Below are positions 24,951 to 33,807 of a DNA stretch of 40,571 bases, piece after piece (the first letter of the stretch is position 1; each line of letters starts with the position of its first letter). A model generated the notes under the pieces. It was given only the letters and a program-made list of their open reading frames with translations. It was not told the origin of the DNA and made no database searches. Source of the DNA: Ruminococcaceae bacterium UBA5295. Lineage in GTDB: Bacteria; Bacillota; Clostridia; Oscillospirales; Acutalibacteraceae. The position numbers were made by a program, and so were the translations under genes. The stretch lies in the NCBI GenBank assembly GCA_002411365.1, contig DHSD01000005.1, positions 1 to 40,571 of the forward strand, given 5' to 3'.

Positions 24951-25003
24951 TTCTGCCGGTTTTCATTTTAAAATATATCAATGAATGTGGAGGAATAACG
25001 ACT

Positions 25004-26635
25004 ATGGCTAAACAGATTATATATGGCGAAGATGCCAGAAAAGCTCTTATGAGCGGTGTCGACCAGCTTGCAGATACCGTTAAAATCACGCTTGGACCGA
25101 AAGGCCGCAACGTTGTGCTCGACAAGAAATATGGTGCCCCACTCATCACAAACGACGGTGTGACAATTGCAAAAGAAATAGACCTTGACGACCCGTTCGA
25201 AAACATGGGTGCACAGCTTGTTAAAGAAGTTGCAACAAAAACAAATGACGTAGCAGGCGACGGCACAACAACAGCTACCCTTCTTGCACAGTCACTTATA
25301 AGGGAAGGCATGAAAAACGTAACAGCAGGTGCGAACCCTATGGCTGTGCGCAACGGAATCCAGAAGGCAGTTGACGCTGCTGTGAAAGACCTGAAGGGAC
25401 ATTCAAAGAAAATCAGTGGCCCAGACGATATTGCCCGTGTCGCTTCCATATCTGCATCTAACGAGTTCGTTGGCAAGCTGATTGCAGAAGCAATGCAGAA
25501 GGTAACTGCAGACGGCGTTATCACCGTTGAAGAATCAAAGACTGCAGAGACCTATTCTGAGGTCGTGGAAGGCATGATGTTCGACCGCGGCTATGTGTCA
25601 CCTTACATGGTAACGGATACTGAAAAGATGGAAGCTGTGCTTGATGACGCGTACATCCTCATTACAGACAAAAAGATTTCCAATGTTCAGGAAATCCTCC
25701 CGCTCCTCGAGAAAGTCGTCCAGTCAGGCAGGAAGCTTGTAATTATTGCAGATGACATCGAAGGTGAAGCACTTAGCACCATCATTCTCAATAAGCTTCG
25801 CGGTACATTCACATGCGTTGGCATAAAGGCTCCAGGTTATGGCGACAGGCGCAAAGAGATGCTGCAGGATATCGCAGTACTCACAGGCGGCCAGGTAATT
25901 TCTTCTGACGTTGGCCTTGAGCTTAAAGACGTAACTATGGATCAGCTCGGCCATGCACGCCAGGTAAAAGTGGACAAAGAGAACACCACTATTATTGACG
26001 GCTTAGGCGACAAGAAGAAGATTGCTGAGCGTGTTGCCCAGATTCGCTCTCAGATTTCACAGACGACTTCTGATTTCGACAAAGAGAAGCTTCAGGAACG
26101 CCTCGCAAAGCTTGCTGGCGGTGTAGCTGTCATCAAAGTTGGCGCTGCAACAGAAGTTGAGATGAAAGAAGAGAAAATGCGTGTTGAAGACGCTCTCGCT
26201 GCAACAAAGGCCGCTGTAGAAGAAGGTATTGACGCGGGCGGCGGTGTTGCACTGCTCAACACAATTCCTGCTGTTGACAAAGTAGTTGATTCTACAGGGG
26301 GCGATGAGAAGACGGGCGCACGTATAGTCCGCCGTGCCCTTGAAGAGCCAATTCGCCAGATCGCTTCAAATGCTGGATTGGAAGGCTCAGTAATCATAAA
26401 CGAGATTAAGAAGTCCGGTAAAAATGGCTATGGCTACAACTTCAGGACTGACAAATACGGCGATATGCTTGAATTCGGTGTTGTTGACCCGACAAAGGTA
26501 ACACGCTCCGCTCTGCAGAACGCTGCTTCTGTTGCCGCTATGGTGCTCACAACCGAATCCCTTGTAGCTGATAAAAAGGAACCTGTTCCTGCAGCCCCTG
26601 CAACTCCGGAAGGCGCTGCCGGCGGTGCATATTAA
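25004..26635 (+). CDS. groEL: Chaperonin GroEL
   Basis: A 543-residue ATP-driven folding chamber subunit. Standard motifs are present: LGPKGRNVVLDKKYG and DGTTTATLLAQ near the ATP site, an intact apical domain, and GGGVALLN in the C-terminal equatorial part. The tail is short and mildly Gly-rich (EGAAGGAY) and lacks the long GGM repeat. It follows groES by 53 bases with a GGAGG ribosome site. Confidence 0.98.
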   Translation: MAKQIIYGEDARKALMSGVDQLADTVKITLGPKGRNVVLDKKYGAPLITNDGVTIAKEIDLDDPFENMGAQLVKEVATKTNDVAGDGTTTATLLAQSLIREGMKNVTAGANPMAVRNGIQKAVDAAVKDLKGHSKKISGPDDIARVASISASNEFVGKLIAEAMQKVTADGVITVEESKTAETYSEVVEGMMFDRGYVSPYMVTDTEKMEAVLDDAYILITDKKISNVQEILPLLEKVVQSGRKLVIIADDIEGEALSTIILNKLRGTFTCVGIKAPGYGDRRKEMLQDIAVLTGGQVISSDVGLELKDVTMDQLGHARQVKVDKENTTIIDGLGDKKKIAERVAQIRSQISQTTSDFDKEKLQERLAKLAGGVAVIKVGAATEVEMKEEKMRVEDALAATKAAVEEGIDAGGGVALLNTIPAVDKVVDSTGGDEKTGARIVRRALEEPIRQIASNAGLEGSVIINEIKKSGKNGYGYNFRTDKYGDMLEFGVVDPTKVTRSALQNAASVAAMVLTTESLVADKKEPVPAAPATPEGAAGGAY

Positions 26636-26656
26636 AAGATAGATCCCGAATAATCA

Positions 26657-26690
26657 CAGGCGGATGCTTTTTGGCATCTGCCTGCTTTTT
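26657..26690 (+). terminator. Terminator of groES-groEL
   Basis: CAGGCGGATGC pairs with GCATCTGCCTG (one G-T wobble) around a TTTTTG loop, followed by CTTTTTT. Confidence 0.87.
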
Positions 26691-26766
26691 TGCGCTCAAA
26701 TCAAATATGGCTCAAACTGTTTTAAACCGAATTTGCTGGATATGATAAACATGAGGTGATGGGAAA

Positions 26767-26913
26767 ATGGCATCGTATGTAAACCCTGATCTGCGGGAAC
26801 GGTTTGAGTCGCTGCCAATCGAATTAAAAAATGAGATACTTGGAAAAAACGTGCAGTTAAACACCCTGAATGATTTGATTTTATGCCTTGAGTCAATTGT
26901 TAAAGAAGGGTAA
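26767..26913 (+). CDS. Small protein of 48 residues between groEL and pyk
   Basis: A 48-residue ORF that starts with MASYVNPDLRERF and ends with LESIVKEG. A GAGGTGATGGG ribosome site lies just upstream of the ATG, and a strong terminator follows the stop codon directly. Its composition is that of a folded helical protein: charged and leucine-rich with little low complexity. I do not recognise a named family. It lies downstream of the groEL terminator and may use its own weak promoter or readthrough. Confidence 0.7.
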   Translation: MASYVNPDLRERFESLPIELKNEILGKNVQLNTLNDLILCLESIVKEG

Positions 26914-26914
26914 C

Positions 26915-26955
26915 AAAAAACGCACAGCCGATTGCAAGCCTGTGCGTTTTTTGCT
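26915..26955 (+). terminator. Terminator after the 48-residue ORF
   Basis: AAAAAACGCACAG (26915-26927) pairs perfectly with CTGTGCGTTTTTT (26940-26952) and more T follows. The symmetry allows termination on both strands. Confidence 0.88.
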
Positions 26956-26996
26956 TTTTAATGGCGACACTTTTCTCATGATATTTTAATTTTCAT

Positions 26997-27025
26997 TTGA
27001 TTTATTGCAGAAACGGTAGTATTAT
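26997..27025 (+). promoter_or_regulatory. Sigma-A promoter of pyk
   Basis: TTGATT at 26997-27002 and TATTAT at 27020-27025 are separated by 17 bases, about 70 bases before the preferred pyk start. Confidence 0.65.
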
Positions 27026-27096
27026 TTATACTGGGATAAATTTTAAAAAGCTTTTTCAGATGCATGAAAAATTCGGAATCGAGGTTACTTAAAAAC

Positions 27097-28854
27097 ATGA
27101 GAAAAACTAAAATTGTATGCACGCTTGGCCCTGCTACTGATAACGAAGATATCATGCGCCAGATGATGCTTAGCGGCATGAACGTTGCAAGGCTGAATTT
27201 TTCGCACGGAACGCATGAACAGCAGAAAGGCTATGCTGATATGGTCAAGAAGCTGCGTGCCAAACTTAACCTTCCTATTGCTCTGATGCTTGATACAAAG
27301 GGGCCGGAAATACGCACCGGTGAATTTGACCATCCAGTTACCCTGAAAAAGGGGAGCAAATATACGGTTACGAGCCGCACAGTACCGGGGACAAGCTCCA
27401 TATGCTCGGTTTCTTTTAAGCGGCTCCCGAAAGAAGTAATACCGGGTACAAGGATACTGATTGACGACGGATTGATTGAACTTAATGTTGATTCTACAAC
27501 AGACACGGATATCCACTGCACGGTAATGAACGGCGGCGAGGTTTCATCACACAAAAGCATTAATGTGCCTGGCATACATCTTTCCCTTCCATTCATAAGC
27601 GATAAAGACCGCTCTGATATCGCTTTTGCTGTGCACGAAGATTTTGATTTTATTGCTGCGTCTTTTACGCGCACTGCACAGGATATTCTTGACCTGCGCG
27701 GTGAGCTTGAAAAACTTGACTGCCATAAAATTAAAATAATTGCAAAAATAGAATCTGCCGGCGGTGTGAAAAATATCGATGACATCATACGCGTTTCAGA
27801 TGGTGTAATGGTAGCCCGCGGCGACCTCGGTGTTGAGGTACCGCTGGAGGAAATACCGATAATTCAGAAGAAGCTTATTAAAAAAGTTTCAGCCGCAGGC
27901 CGTCAGGTCATAACTGCAACACAGATGCTTGATTCAATGATTAAGAACCCGCGCCCGACACGCGCGGAGACAACAGATGTAGCAAATGCCATATATGACG
28001 GCACAAGTGCCATAATGCTTTCGGGCGAGACGGCTGCGGGCGCTTATCCCGTACAGGCAGTCCAGACTATGGCAAAAATTGCGGAGCGCACGGAGCGCGA
28101 CATAGATTATGTGCAGCGTTTCAGCCAGAATAAGGATATAGACACACTCAGCGACGTGACTTCGGCAATTTCACATGCAACGTGCACAACAGCCCACGAT
28201 TTGGGCGCAGCCGCTATCCTCACTGTTACAAAATCGGGGCGCACAGCGCGTATGATTTCGCGCTACCGCCCGAATTGCCCTATTATCAGCGGCACAACAG
28301 ACCCGACTGTGCTGAGGCAGATGAACCTTTCGTGGGGCGTCATACCGATTATGGTCGAAGAAAAGGATAATACCGATGAACTTTTCGACCATGTGGTGAA
28401 CGTAGCGAAAAATAATGGCCTTGTTAAAGACGGTGAGCTTGTTGTAATCACGGCAGGTGTGCCGCTTGGAATGTCGGGTACGACAAACCTCCTTAAAGTC
28501 CAGCTTGTCGGCGATGTGCTTGTTTCCGGAACAGGTGTGACTAAAGGAAATGTCTGCGGCAATGTATGTGTCTGCAAGAGCAGTGAAGAAGTGAAAAATA
28601 ATCTTTCGGAAGGCGATGTGCTTGTAGTCCCGGAAACAACGAATGGACTGCTTCCATATCTGCGCCAGGCTTCCGCCATAATAGCGGAACGCCCAGGTAT
28701 GAACTCGCACGCCGCTATTGTCGGATTAGCGCTTGACAAGGCTGTCATTGTAGGCGCTAATAATGCTACAAAGATTTTAAAAAGCGGGACAACGGTCACT
28801 GTTGACTCTACGCGCGGGATTGTTTACAGCGGAAACGAAAAGTGCCCCGGCTGA
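27097..28854 (+). CDS. pyk: Pyruvate kinase with C-terminal PEP-utilising mobile domain
   Basis: A 585-residue glycolytic enzyme that makes pyruvate and ATP from phosphoenolpyruvate and ADP. The barrel core begins RKTKIVCTLGPAT, with NFSHGTHEQ, MLDTKGPEIRTGEF, IIAKIESAGG with the catalytic Lys, and VARGDLGVE for metal binding. Residues after about 475 form the extra domain seen in Bacillus and clostridial enzymes, with the mobile-domain signature GMNSHAAIVG. The ATG at 27097 is preferred over 27064, because GAGG lies 12 bases upstream of it and the family sequence starts there, while nothing precedes 27064. Confidence 0.95.
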   Translation: MRKTKIVCTLGPATDNEDIMRQMMLSGMNVARLNFSHGTHEQQKGYADMVKKLRAKLNLPIALMLDTKGPEIRTGEFDHPVTLKKGSKYTVTSRTVPGTSSICSVSFKRLPKEVIPGTRILIDDGLIELNVDSTTDTDIHCTVMNGGEVSSHKSINVPGIHLSLPFISDKDRSDIAFAVHEDFDFIAASFTRTAQDILDLRGELEKLDCHKIKIIAKIESAGGVKNIDDIIRVSDGVMVARGDLGVEVPLEEIPIIQKKLIKKVSAAGRQVITATQMLDSMIKNPRPTRAETTDVANAIYDGTSAIMLSGETAAGAYPVQAVQTMAKIAERTERDIDYVQRFSQNKDIDTLSDVTSAISHATCTTAHDLGAAAILTVTKSGRTARMISRYRPNCPIISGTTDPTVLRQMNLSWGVIPIMVEEKDNTDELFDHVVNVAKNNGLVKDGELVVITAGVPLGMSGTTNLLKVQLVGDVLVSGTGVTKGNVCGNVCVCKSSEEVKNNLSEGDVLVVPETTNGLLPYLRQASAIIAERPGMNSHAAIVGLALDKAVIVGANNATKILKSGTTVTVDSTRGIVYSGNEKCPG

Positions 28855-28881
28855 TTTTTAATTTTTTAATAATGTTAAGTA

Positions 28882-28918
28882 AGTGGCTCCTGCAGGTTTT
28901 CTGCAGGAGCCACTTTTT
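28882..28918 (+). terminator. Strong terminator of pyk
   Basis: AGTGGCTCCTGCAG (28882-28895) pairs perfectly with CTGCAGGAGCCACT (28901-28914), followed by T. It also lies just past the end of the convergent M50 protease gene. Confidence 0.93.
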
Positions 28919-28922
28919 GCAC

Positions 28923-29513
28923 CTACCTTACGCGCTTCATGAGCAGCAATGCCATTAAATAGCATGCGGCGGCCAGAAGCGTGAAATTCCATTTAGAACG
29001 CAGCAGGAGCAAAAATCCTACTATTGCCAGCGGTAAAAGGAAAATAAGAGAAATAACCGAAACAATTTTTTCCGCTTTTGCGGGCTCCATGCGCAGGCAC
29101 AGTAAAAAAACCAGAGCCTGCCCGCCGTCAAGCGGGACGATTGGCAAGATGTTAAGCAGAAACAATGCTGCGTTTCCTACAAACATGAAAGACTGTTTGC
29201 CGCATACAGGCAGGCACACCGCAGCCGCGGCAAGGTTAGCCAAAGGGCCGGCAAGAGAAACCGCAGCATCGTGCTTATAGCTTTCGCCGATACCGTTGCC
29301 ATTTACAATATCTATACCGAAAGGTGTAAAACATATTTCTCTTGGAAATTCTCCTGCCGCCTTCATTGCGGTGAGGTGTGCCGCTTCATGAAGCGCAGCA
29401 CACAAAAGGCTTGCTGAAGTGGCTCCGCTTCTGTCAAATGACATGGCCAGAGCTATTATGGCAAGGAAGAGGTAGCTAATGGTAATTCGGCATCCGCCAA
29501 TTTTAAAAATCAC
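28923..29513 (-). CDS. M50 site-2-type intramembrane metalloprotease (SpoIVFB-like)
   Basis: A 196-residue membrane zinc protease. HEAAH (about residues 43-47) is the HExxH zinc motif, and PIVPLDGGQALV near residues 123-134 carries the third-ligand Asp. Five or six hydrophobic segments are visible. SpoIVFB, the relative that cleaves pro-sigma-K in Bacillus, has the same core but is larger (about 290 residues). The substrate is unknown. The gene begins 3 bases after the stop codon of the one-pass membrane protein gene upstream, so the two are co-transcribed. Confidence 0.85.
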   Translation of the reverse strand: MIFKIGGCRITISYLFLAIIALAMSFDRSGATSASLLCAALHEAAHLTAMKAAGEFPREICFTPFGIDIVNGNGIGESYKHDAAVSLAGPLANLAAAAVCLPVCGKQSFMFVGNAALFLLNILPIVPLDGGQALVFLLCLRMEPAKAEKIVSVISLIFLLPLAIVGFLLLLRSKWNFTLLAAACYLMALLLMKRVR

Positions 29514-29516
29514 GTG

Positions 29517-29930
29517 CTATTTGCTGTTGGCAGCAGAATCTTTTCCTTTTGCAGACGGCGCGCCGGAATCTGCAAAATTGGGAATTTTCTGTCCTTGCCC
29601 GCGCATTGATGAAAGGTTGCCCCAGAGGTTAACAACAGTTTTTTTTGCCTTGTCAAGCTCTTCGTCGGCGACAATGGAATTGTTTACGGCTGAGATATAC
29701 CATGACCTTACCTTTTGGTATATGCCCGTGTGCGACATTCTGAGAACTATTGCTGCAACCAGAATAACAAGGCTGCTGAAAATCTGTATCGACGTCAAAA
29801 GCTGTGCCCTGCCGCCATGCTTAGCCGGCTTTGGCTGCTCCTCAGGATTTTTGCTTTCATCTTCATAGGTATTGTCGCCATAGTCAAATGCGGGCGGATC
29901 ATCAATGCCTTTGCGGTATTCGCTGCCCAT
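29517..29930 (-). CDS. Unknown one-pass membrane protein, upstream of the M50 protease
   Basis: A 137-residue protein that I do not recognise. Residues 1-45 are hydrophilic and acidic (cytoplasmic), about 47-65 form one hydrophobic helix (LLTSIQIFSSLVILVAAIVL), and the outside part is about 70 residues ending in a Lys/Ser/Ala-rich tail. A GGAGGTG site 8 bases upstream fixes the ATG at 29930; the longer frame from 30005 is not supported. By position and topology it could be a regulator or substrate of the M50 protease, as SpoIVFA is for SpoIVFB, but I see no sequence similarity to SpoIVFA. Confidence 0.72.
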   Translation of the reverse strand: MGSEYRKGIDDPPAFDYGDNTYEDESKNPEEQPKPAKHGGRAQLLTSIQIFSSLVILVAAIVLRMSHTGIYQKVRSWYISAVNNSIVADEELDKAKKTVVNLWGNLSSMRGQGQKIPNFADSGAPSAKGKDSAANSK

Positions 29931-30080
29931 AATGCTGCACCTCCAGCCTGTTTTGTCCTTTTCTAATAAGAATATGACTGAAGTGGCAGAGACATTACCG
30001 GACAAGGCGAAATATAATAATTTTCAGGGGCCTGTTTTGCTATATCTAATTACAGGCAATTAAAATTAGGGACTGGCTTT

Positions 30081-30374
30081 TCATGCAGGCTGCCGGGGAA
30101 TCATAGCTTCATATTTTTCCCTTACCCAGTCGATTGCAGATGACCTTCCATTTTCGTCCATGGCAAATTCGGCATTGCCAAGTATTTCGCTCTTTTCATA
30201 GCAGAATGGGCCGTACCACACTTCGGCTTTTATCTTTCCATCGGCAAATGAAAGCCGGTAGCGGAACTCTTTTTCTCCACTGTTGTTTACACTTCCTGTA
30301 AATGTCCCGCCATTCTGAAAATAAAGCAGAATTGGGATAAGGCCTTGTTCATGCCAGCCAATTTTTTTTCGCAT
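30081..30374 (-). CDS. Hypothetical 97-residue protein
   Basis: A 97-residue soluble protein of unknown function, without signal peptide or membrane helix. It has alternating beta-strand character (TFTGSVNN, RYRLSFADGKIKAEVWYGPF) and a C-terminal helix (AIDWVREKYEAMI). A good GGAGG site precedes the ATG at 30374. It lies 150 bases upstream of the one-pass membrane protein gene on the same strand and may or may not share its transcript. Confidence 0.72.
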   Translation of the reverse strand: MRKKIGWHEQGLIPILLYFQNGGTFTGSVNNSGEKEFRYRLSFADGKIKAEVWYGPFCYEKSEILGNAEFAMDENGRSSAIDWVREKYEAMIPRQPA

Positions 30375-30669
30375 AATGGCCTCCAGATAAAATGATTACT
30401 GCGTTTTTCTCCTTTAACAATTACAATTATACACTTCCTTAAAATACGCTGCAATTACGCAGCACATGATGCATGAAGATTTATATTGAATTTTTATAAA
30501 AGCCTGAAGCCCAAAAAATTCGTAGGCTGTATATAATCAGTTTAGTTGAAATATGTGCGTGGGCAAAATGCCGTGGCAGGGGATATTTTCCCTTTTATGA
30601 TTTTGGCGGTAATAAATCAGACGAGTTCTGAATACCATTATTTAGAAAGAGGAGAAGGAGAGATCTTAA
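30375..30669. other. Intergenic region between divergent genes
   Basis: This 295-base stretch lies between the minus-strand hypothetical gene and sipL. I see a TATAAT at 30532-30537 without a convincing -35 element, and no sigma-E-like pair I would trust. No ORF, repeat or RNA structure stands out. Confidence 0.4.
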
Positions 30670-32202
30670 ATGGACTATGCGCTCGAACGTGAAAGAATAG
30701 CTGCCGGAGAAATTATTTTCGACGGCTGCCAGGAACAACCTGTTGATATGGATGTCACTCTTCCCGATTACTGCCCTGATATCCAGCGGATACTTAAATG
30801 CCAGATTTACCCAAGGATCACGTCGCGCAGTATTACGGGCGACCGCCTTATGCTTGACGGAAACTACACGGTAAAAATTTTCTATCTTGACACGGATGCA
30901 AAATGCGTGAGGTACTATGAATCGGATGACCTTTTTTCAACGGAAATAGCCCTTAAACAGCAGGCAGACAATGCCATGATTTTTGCTTCCGCGCGTGTTG
31001 AGTATGTAAACTGCCGTGCTTCGAGCCCGCGCAGGCTGAGTGTTCACGGCTCCTTTTCCATCTGTGCAAAGGTGGTAGGCACCGGCCAGAATGAAATTGT
31101 CGGCAATATTTCCGGCGATGACATCGAGCAGCTGAAAACGTCGGTTTCAATGAATCAACTTGCTGGATTTTCCCAGCAGCAGTTTAGTGTAGATGAAGTG
31201 CTTGAGCTTGGCCAGGGCAAGCCGCCTGCCGATTCCATTGTGCGTTCAGATGCGTACATTGTTCCAGACAGCTGCAAAATAGCCGCGGGAAAACTGATGG
31301 CGCAGGGGCAGGTGAACGTGCGCTTCCTTTACATGGCAGCCGGTGAAAATCCCGCGCTTGAAACTATGGAATATACAATACCGTTTTCACAGATGCTCGA
31401 TTGCAGCGGTGCTGATGAGGAGTGCCTGTGCTCTGTAAAAATGGAAGTTTCGAATATCGAAGCGCAGGTCAAAAGCGATTACCAAGGCGACAAGTCATAC
31501 TTTGACACTCAGGTGAAAATCCACGCCTCTGTTGAGGCTTACCGAAAGACAAACATCACAATCGTCAACGACGCTTTTTCACGAAAGTATGATATCAATA
31601 TCGATGAGAGGCAGAAAACTGTAGAAAGCCTTGCTGAAGTACTTGAGGATACACTCATGCATAAGGCACAGATAGGCATGGAAGACAATCAGGTAAGCAA
31701 GGTTATAGACGTCTGGAGCGAGATGGCGAATGCCTCGGCAGAAGTTAAAGACGGCAAAGTAGCGCTTAAAGGTAAATACAGCCTTTGTGTGCTTGCCCAG
31801 AACGAGCAGGGAATACCGTTTTATTTTGAGCGGCTTATAGATTTTACCCATGAGCTTCCATGCACCTCAGCGGGCGATTTAAAATGCGAACCATCAGTAA
31901 CCGCAGGTGCCATAAGTTACCACATTTCCGGGAAAGGCATAGAAACAAAAGCAGAGCTCCGCATAAGGGCTGAAGTTATGCAGCGCGTTACATATAAGGC
32001 AATAGCGTCTGTTACGGCAGATGAGACTAAGCCGGTAGCACGCGATCCATCTGTTTCGCTCTGCTTGTATTTTGCCGATGCCGGTGAAAGCCTATGGAAC
32101 ATAGCACGCGAATACCGGACGTCTGCGGCTTCTATCCGTGAGGAAAACTGCATTGAAGGGGACTCTGCTGAGAATAGGGGGATGCTGCTTATTCCAATGT
32201 AG
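30670..32202 (+). CDS. sipL: SpoIVA-interacting protein SipL (SPOCS/DUF3794 repeats and LysM)
   Basis: A 510-residue spore coat morphogenesis protein. The N-terminal half starts with ERERIAAGEIIFDG and contains SPOCS-type (DUF3794) domains (PVDMDVTLPDYCPDIQRIL near residue 25, further units to about 440). The C-terminus is a LysM domain (about 462-510, YFADAGESLWNIAREYRT to LLIPM). In Clostridioides difficile SipL binds SpoIVA through LysM to anchor the coat on the forespore. The adjacent spoIVA gene supports the same role here. A GGAGAAGGAGAG site precedes the ATG. Confidence 0.92.
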   Translation: MDYALERERIAAGEIIFDGCQEQPVDMDVTLPDYCPDIQRILKCQIYPRITSRSITGDRLMLDGNYTVKIFYLDTDAKCVRYYESDDLFSTEIALKQQADNAMIFASARVEYVNCRASSPRRLSVHGSFSICAKVVGTGQNEIVGNISGDDIEQLKTSVSMNQLAGFSQQQFSVDEVLELGQGKPPADSIVRSDAYIVPDSCKIAAGKLMAQGQVNVRFLYMAAGENPALETMEYTIPFSQMLDCSGADEECLCSVKMEVSNIEAQVKSDYQGDKSYFDTQVKIHASVEAYRKTNITIVNDAFSRKYDINIDERQKTVESLAEVLEDTLMHKAQIGMEDNQVSKVIDVWSEMANASAEVKDGKVALKGKYSLCVLAQNEQGIPFYFERLIDFTHELPCTSAGDLKCEPSVTAGAISYHISGKGIETKAELRIRAEVMQRVTYKAIASVTADETKPVARDPSVSLCLYFADAGESLWNIAREYRTSAASIREENCIEGDSAENRGMLLIPM

Positions 32203-32258
32203 AATGCCTAATTTTTAAAAATGTTACGGCAAAACAGCTTGCCGGAGGGGGAGGCAAA

Positions 32259-33737
32259 ATGGAAGAACACAATATTTACAGGGACATTTCCGAGCGCACA
32301 AACGGCGATATTTATATCGGTGTTGTTGGGCCGGTGAGAACAGGCAAGTCAACTTTCATAAAACGCTTTATGGACACAATCGTTGTCCCCAACATGGATT
32401 CGCAGTATTCGCGCGAGCGGGCGGTCGACGAAATGCCGCAGTCTGCTGCAGGCCGCACCATAATGACAACGGAGCCGAAATTCATACCGGAAAAGGCTGT
32501 GACCGTACATATCGACAACAGCGCCACTTTTTCCGTGCGCCTTATAGACTGCGTGGGATATATTGTGCCGAGTGCCCTTGGGTACATAGAGGACGATAAC
32601 CCGCGCATGGTGATGACGCCATGGTATGACGAGCCGATACCGTTCAATATGGCGGCGGAGATAGGCACGAAAAAAGTAATAACAGAGCACTCGACCATTG
32701 GCCTGGTTATAACGACTGACGGGAGCATAAGCGACATACCGCGCGCCGAATATGAAGAAGCAGAAGAGCGCGTCATCGACGAGCTGAAAAAAATCAATAA
32801 GCCGTTTATAGTGCTTGTAAACTGTGTGGACCCTGCTTCCGAAGACGTGGCGGACCTCTGCAGCAGGCTGCAGAAAAAATATGAAGTGCCTGTCATTGCC
32901 GTCAACTGCCTAAACATGGAAGAAGAAGAGATACGCAATATCCTGTCTAAAATTCTCTTTGAGTTCCCTGTAAGGGAAGTCCGTGTTGAAATGCCACGCT
33001 GGATTTCCTCCCTTGAAAAAGGGCACTGGCTGCGTTCTTCTATTTTTTCGTGTATAAAAGACTCGGCCTCCGGAGTTTCTAAAATCAGGGATGTGGATGG
33101 CATAATATCAGATACGAGACAGTGTGAATATGTTGCGGATGCAAAAACTGCTTCTGTTGACCTTGGCACAGGGTGCGCAAGAATTTCAATAGCCCTGAAG
33201 TCGGATCTTTTCTATAAAGTGCTCGGCGAAAAGACAGGGCTTGAAATAAGTGACGAGGGCAGCCTTATGGACTGCATGCTGAAAATGGCGGAAATGAAGA
33301 AAGTCTATGACAAGATCGGCTCGGCATACCATGATGCAGAAGAGGGCGGCTATGGCATTGTAATGCCAGACACGGATGAGCTGAGCCTTGCTGAACCGGA
33401 GATAATACGGCAGGGAGGACGTTACGGCATACGGCTGAAAGCGTCGGCGCCGTCAATCCACATGCTGAAAACGCAGATTACAACGGAAATAACTCCTATT
33501 GTCGGTTCGGAGCAGCAGTCACAGGAGCTTATAGATTATATACTGAAAGAGTTCGAGGCGAATCCGTCGAAGATATGGGATTCGAATATTTTTGGCAAAA
33601 GCCTGCATGAGCTTGTCACTGACGGCCTGCATGCAAAATTGAGGCGTATGCCTGAAGACACGCGCGAAAAAGTGAGGGAGACGATAGAGCGCATTATCAA
33701 CGAGGGCTGCAACGGGCTTATCTGCATAATACTTTAG
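32259..33737 (+). CDS. spoIVA: Stage IV sporulation protein A SpoIVA
   Basis: A 492-residue ATPase that polymerises on the forespore surface to form the basement layer of the coat. GPVRTGKST at residues 24-32 is the Walker A motif of this family, within a TRAFAC-GTPase-like fold. A central region and a C-terminal anchoring part follow, ending in EGCNGLICIIL. The length matches the Bacillus protein (492). It lies 56 bases downstream of sipL with a GGAGGGGGAGG site, and a terminator follows. Its two partners in coat initiation are thus encoded together. Confidence 0.96.
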   Translation: MEEHNIYRDISERTNGDIYIGVVGPVRTGKSTFIKRFMDTIVVPNMDSQYSRERAVDEMPQSAAGRTIMTTEPKFIPEKAVTVHIDNSATFSVRLIDCVGYIVPSALGYIEDDNPRMVMTPWYDEPIPFNMAAEIGTKKVITEHSTIGLVITTDGSISDIPRAEYEEAEERVIDELKKINKPFIVLVNCVDPASEDVADLCSRLQKKYEVPVIAVNCLNMEEEEIRNILSKILFEFPVREVRVEMPRWISSLEKGHWLRSSIFSCIKDSASGVSKIRDVDGIISDTRQCEYVADAKTASVDLGTGCARISIALKSDLFYKVLGEKTGLEISDEGSLMDCMLKMAEMKKVYDKIGSAYHDAEEGGYGIVMPDTDELSLAEPEIIRQGGRYGIRLKASAPSIHMLKTQITTEITPIVGSEQQSQELIDYILKEFEANPSKIWDSNIFGKSLHELVTDGLHAKLRRMPEDTREKVRETIERIINEGCNGLICIIL

Positions 33738-33757
33738 CGCGGGCTTTAAAATCAGCA

Positions 33758-33792
33758 TAAAAATCGGACCGCTTTGGACGGCCCGATTTTTA
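33758..33792. terminator. Terminator between convergent spoIVA and the LysR gene
   Basis: AAAATCGG-A-CCG pairs with CGG-C-CCGATTTT around CTTTGGA. A T-run on both strands allows use by both genes. Confidence 0.8.
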
Positions 33793-33807
33793 TATAAACG
33801 TGGCTTT

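Noticed and set aside
30481..30669. Sigma-E promoter upstream of sipL
   Set aside because: Several ATATT-like words occur, but none has a CATA-type -10 element at a fitting distance.
32312..33169. A 285-codon open frame on the minus strand inside spoIVA
   Set aside because: It is the reverse of a conserved gene and has a biased Ser/Thr/Arg composition, no domain and no start signal.
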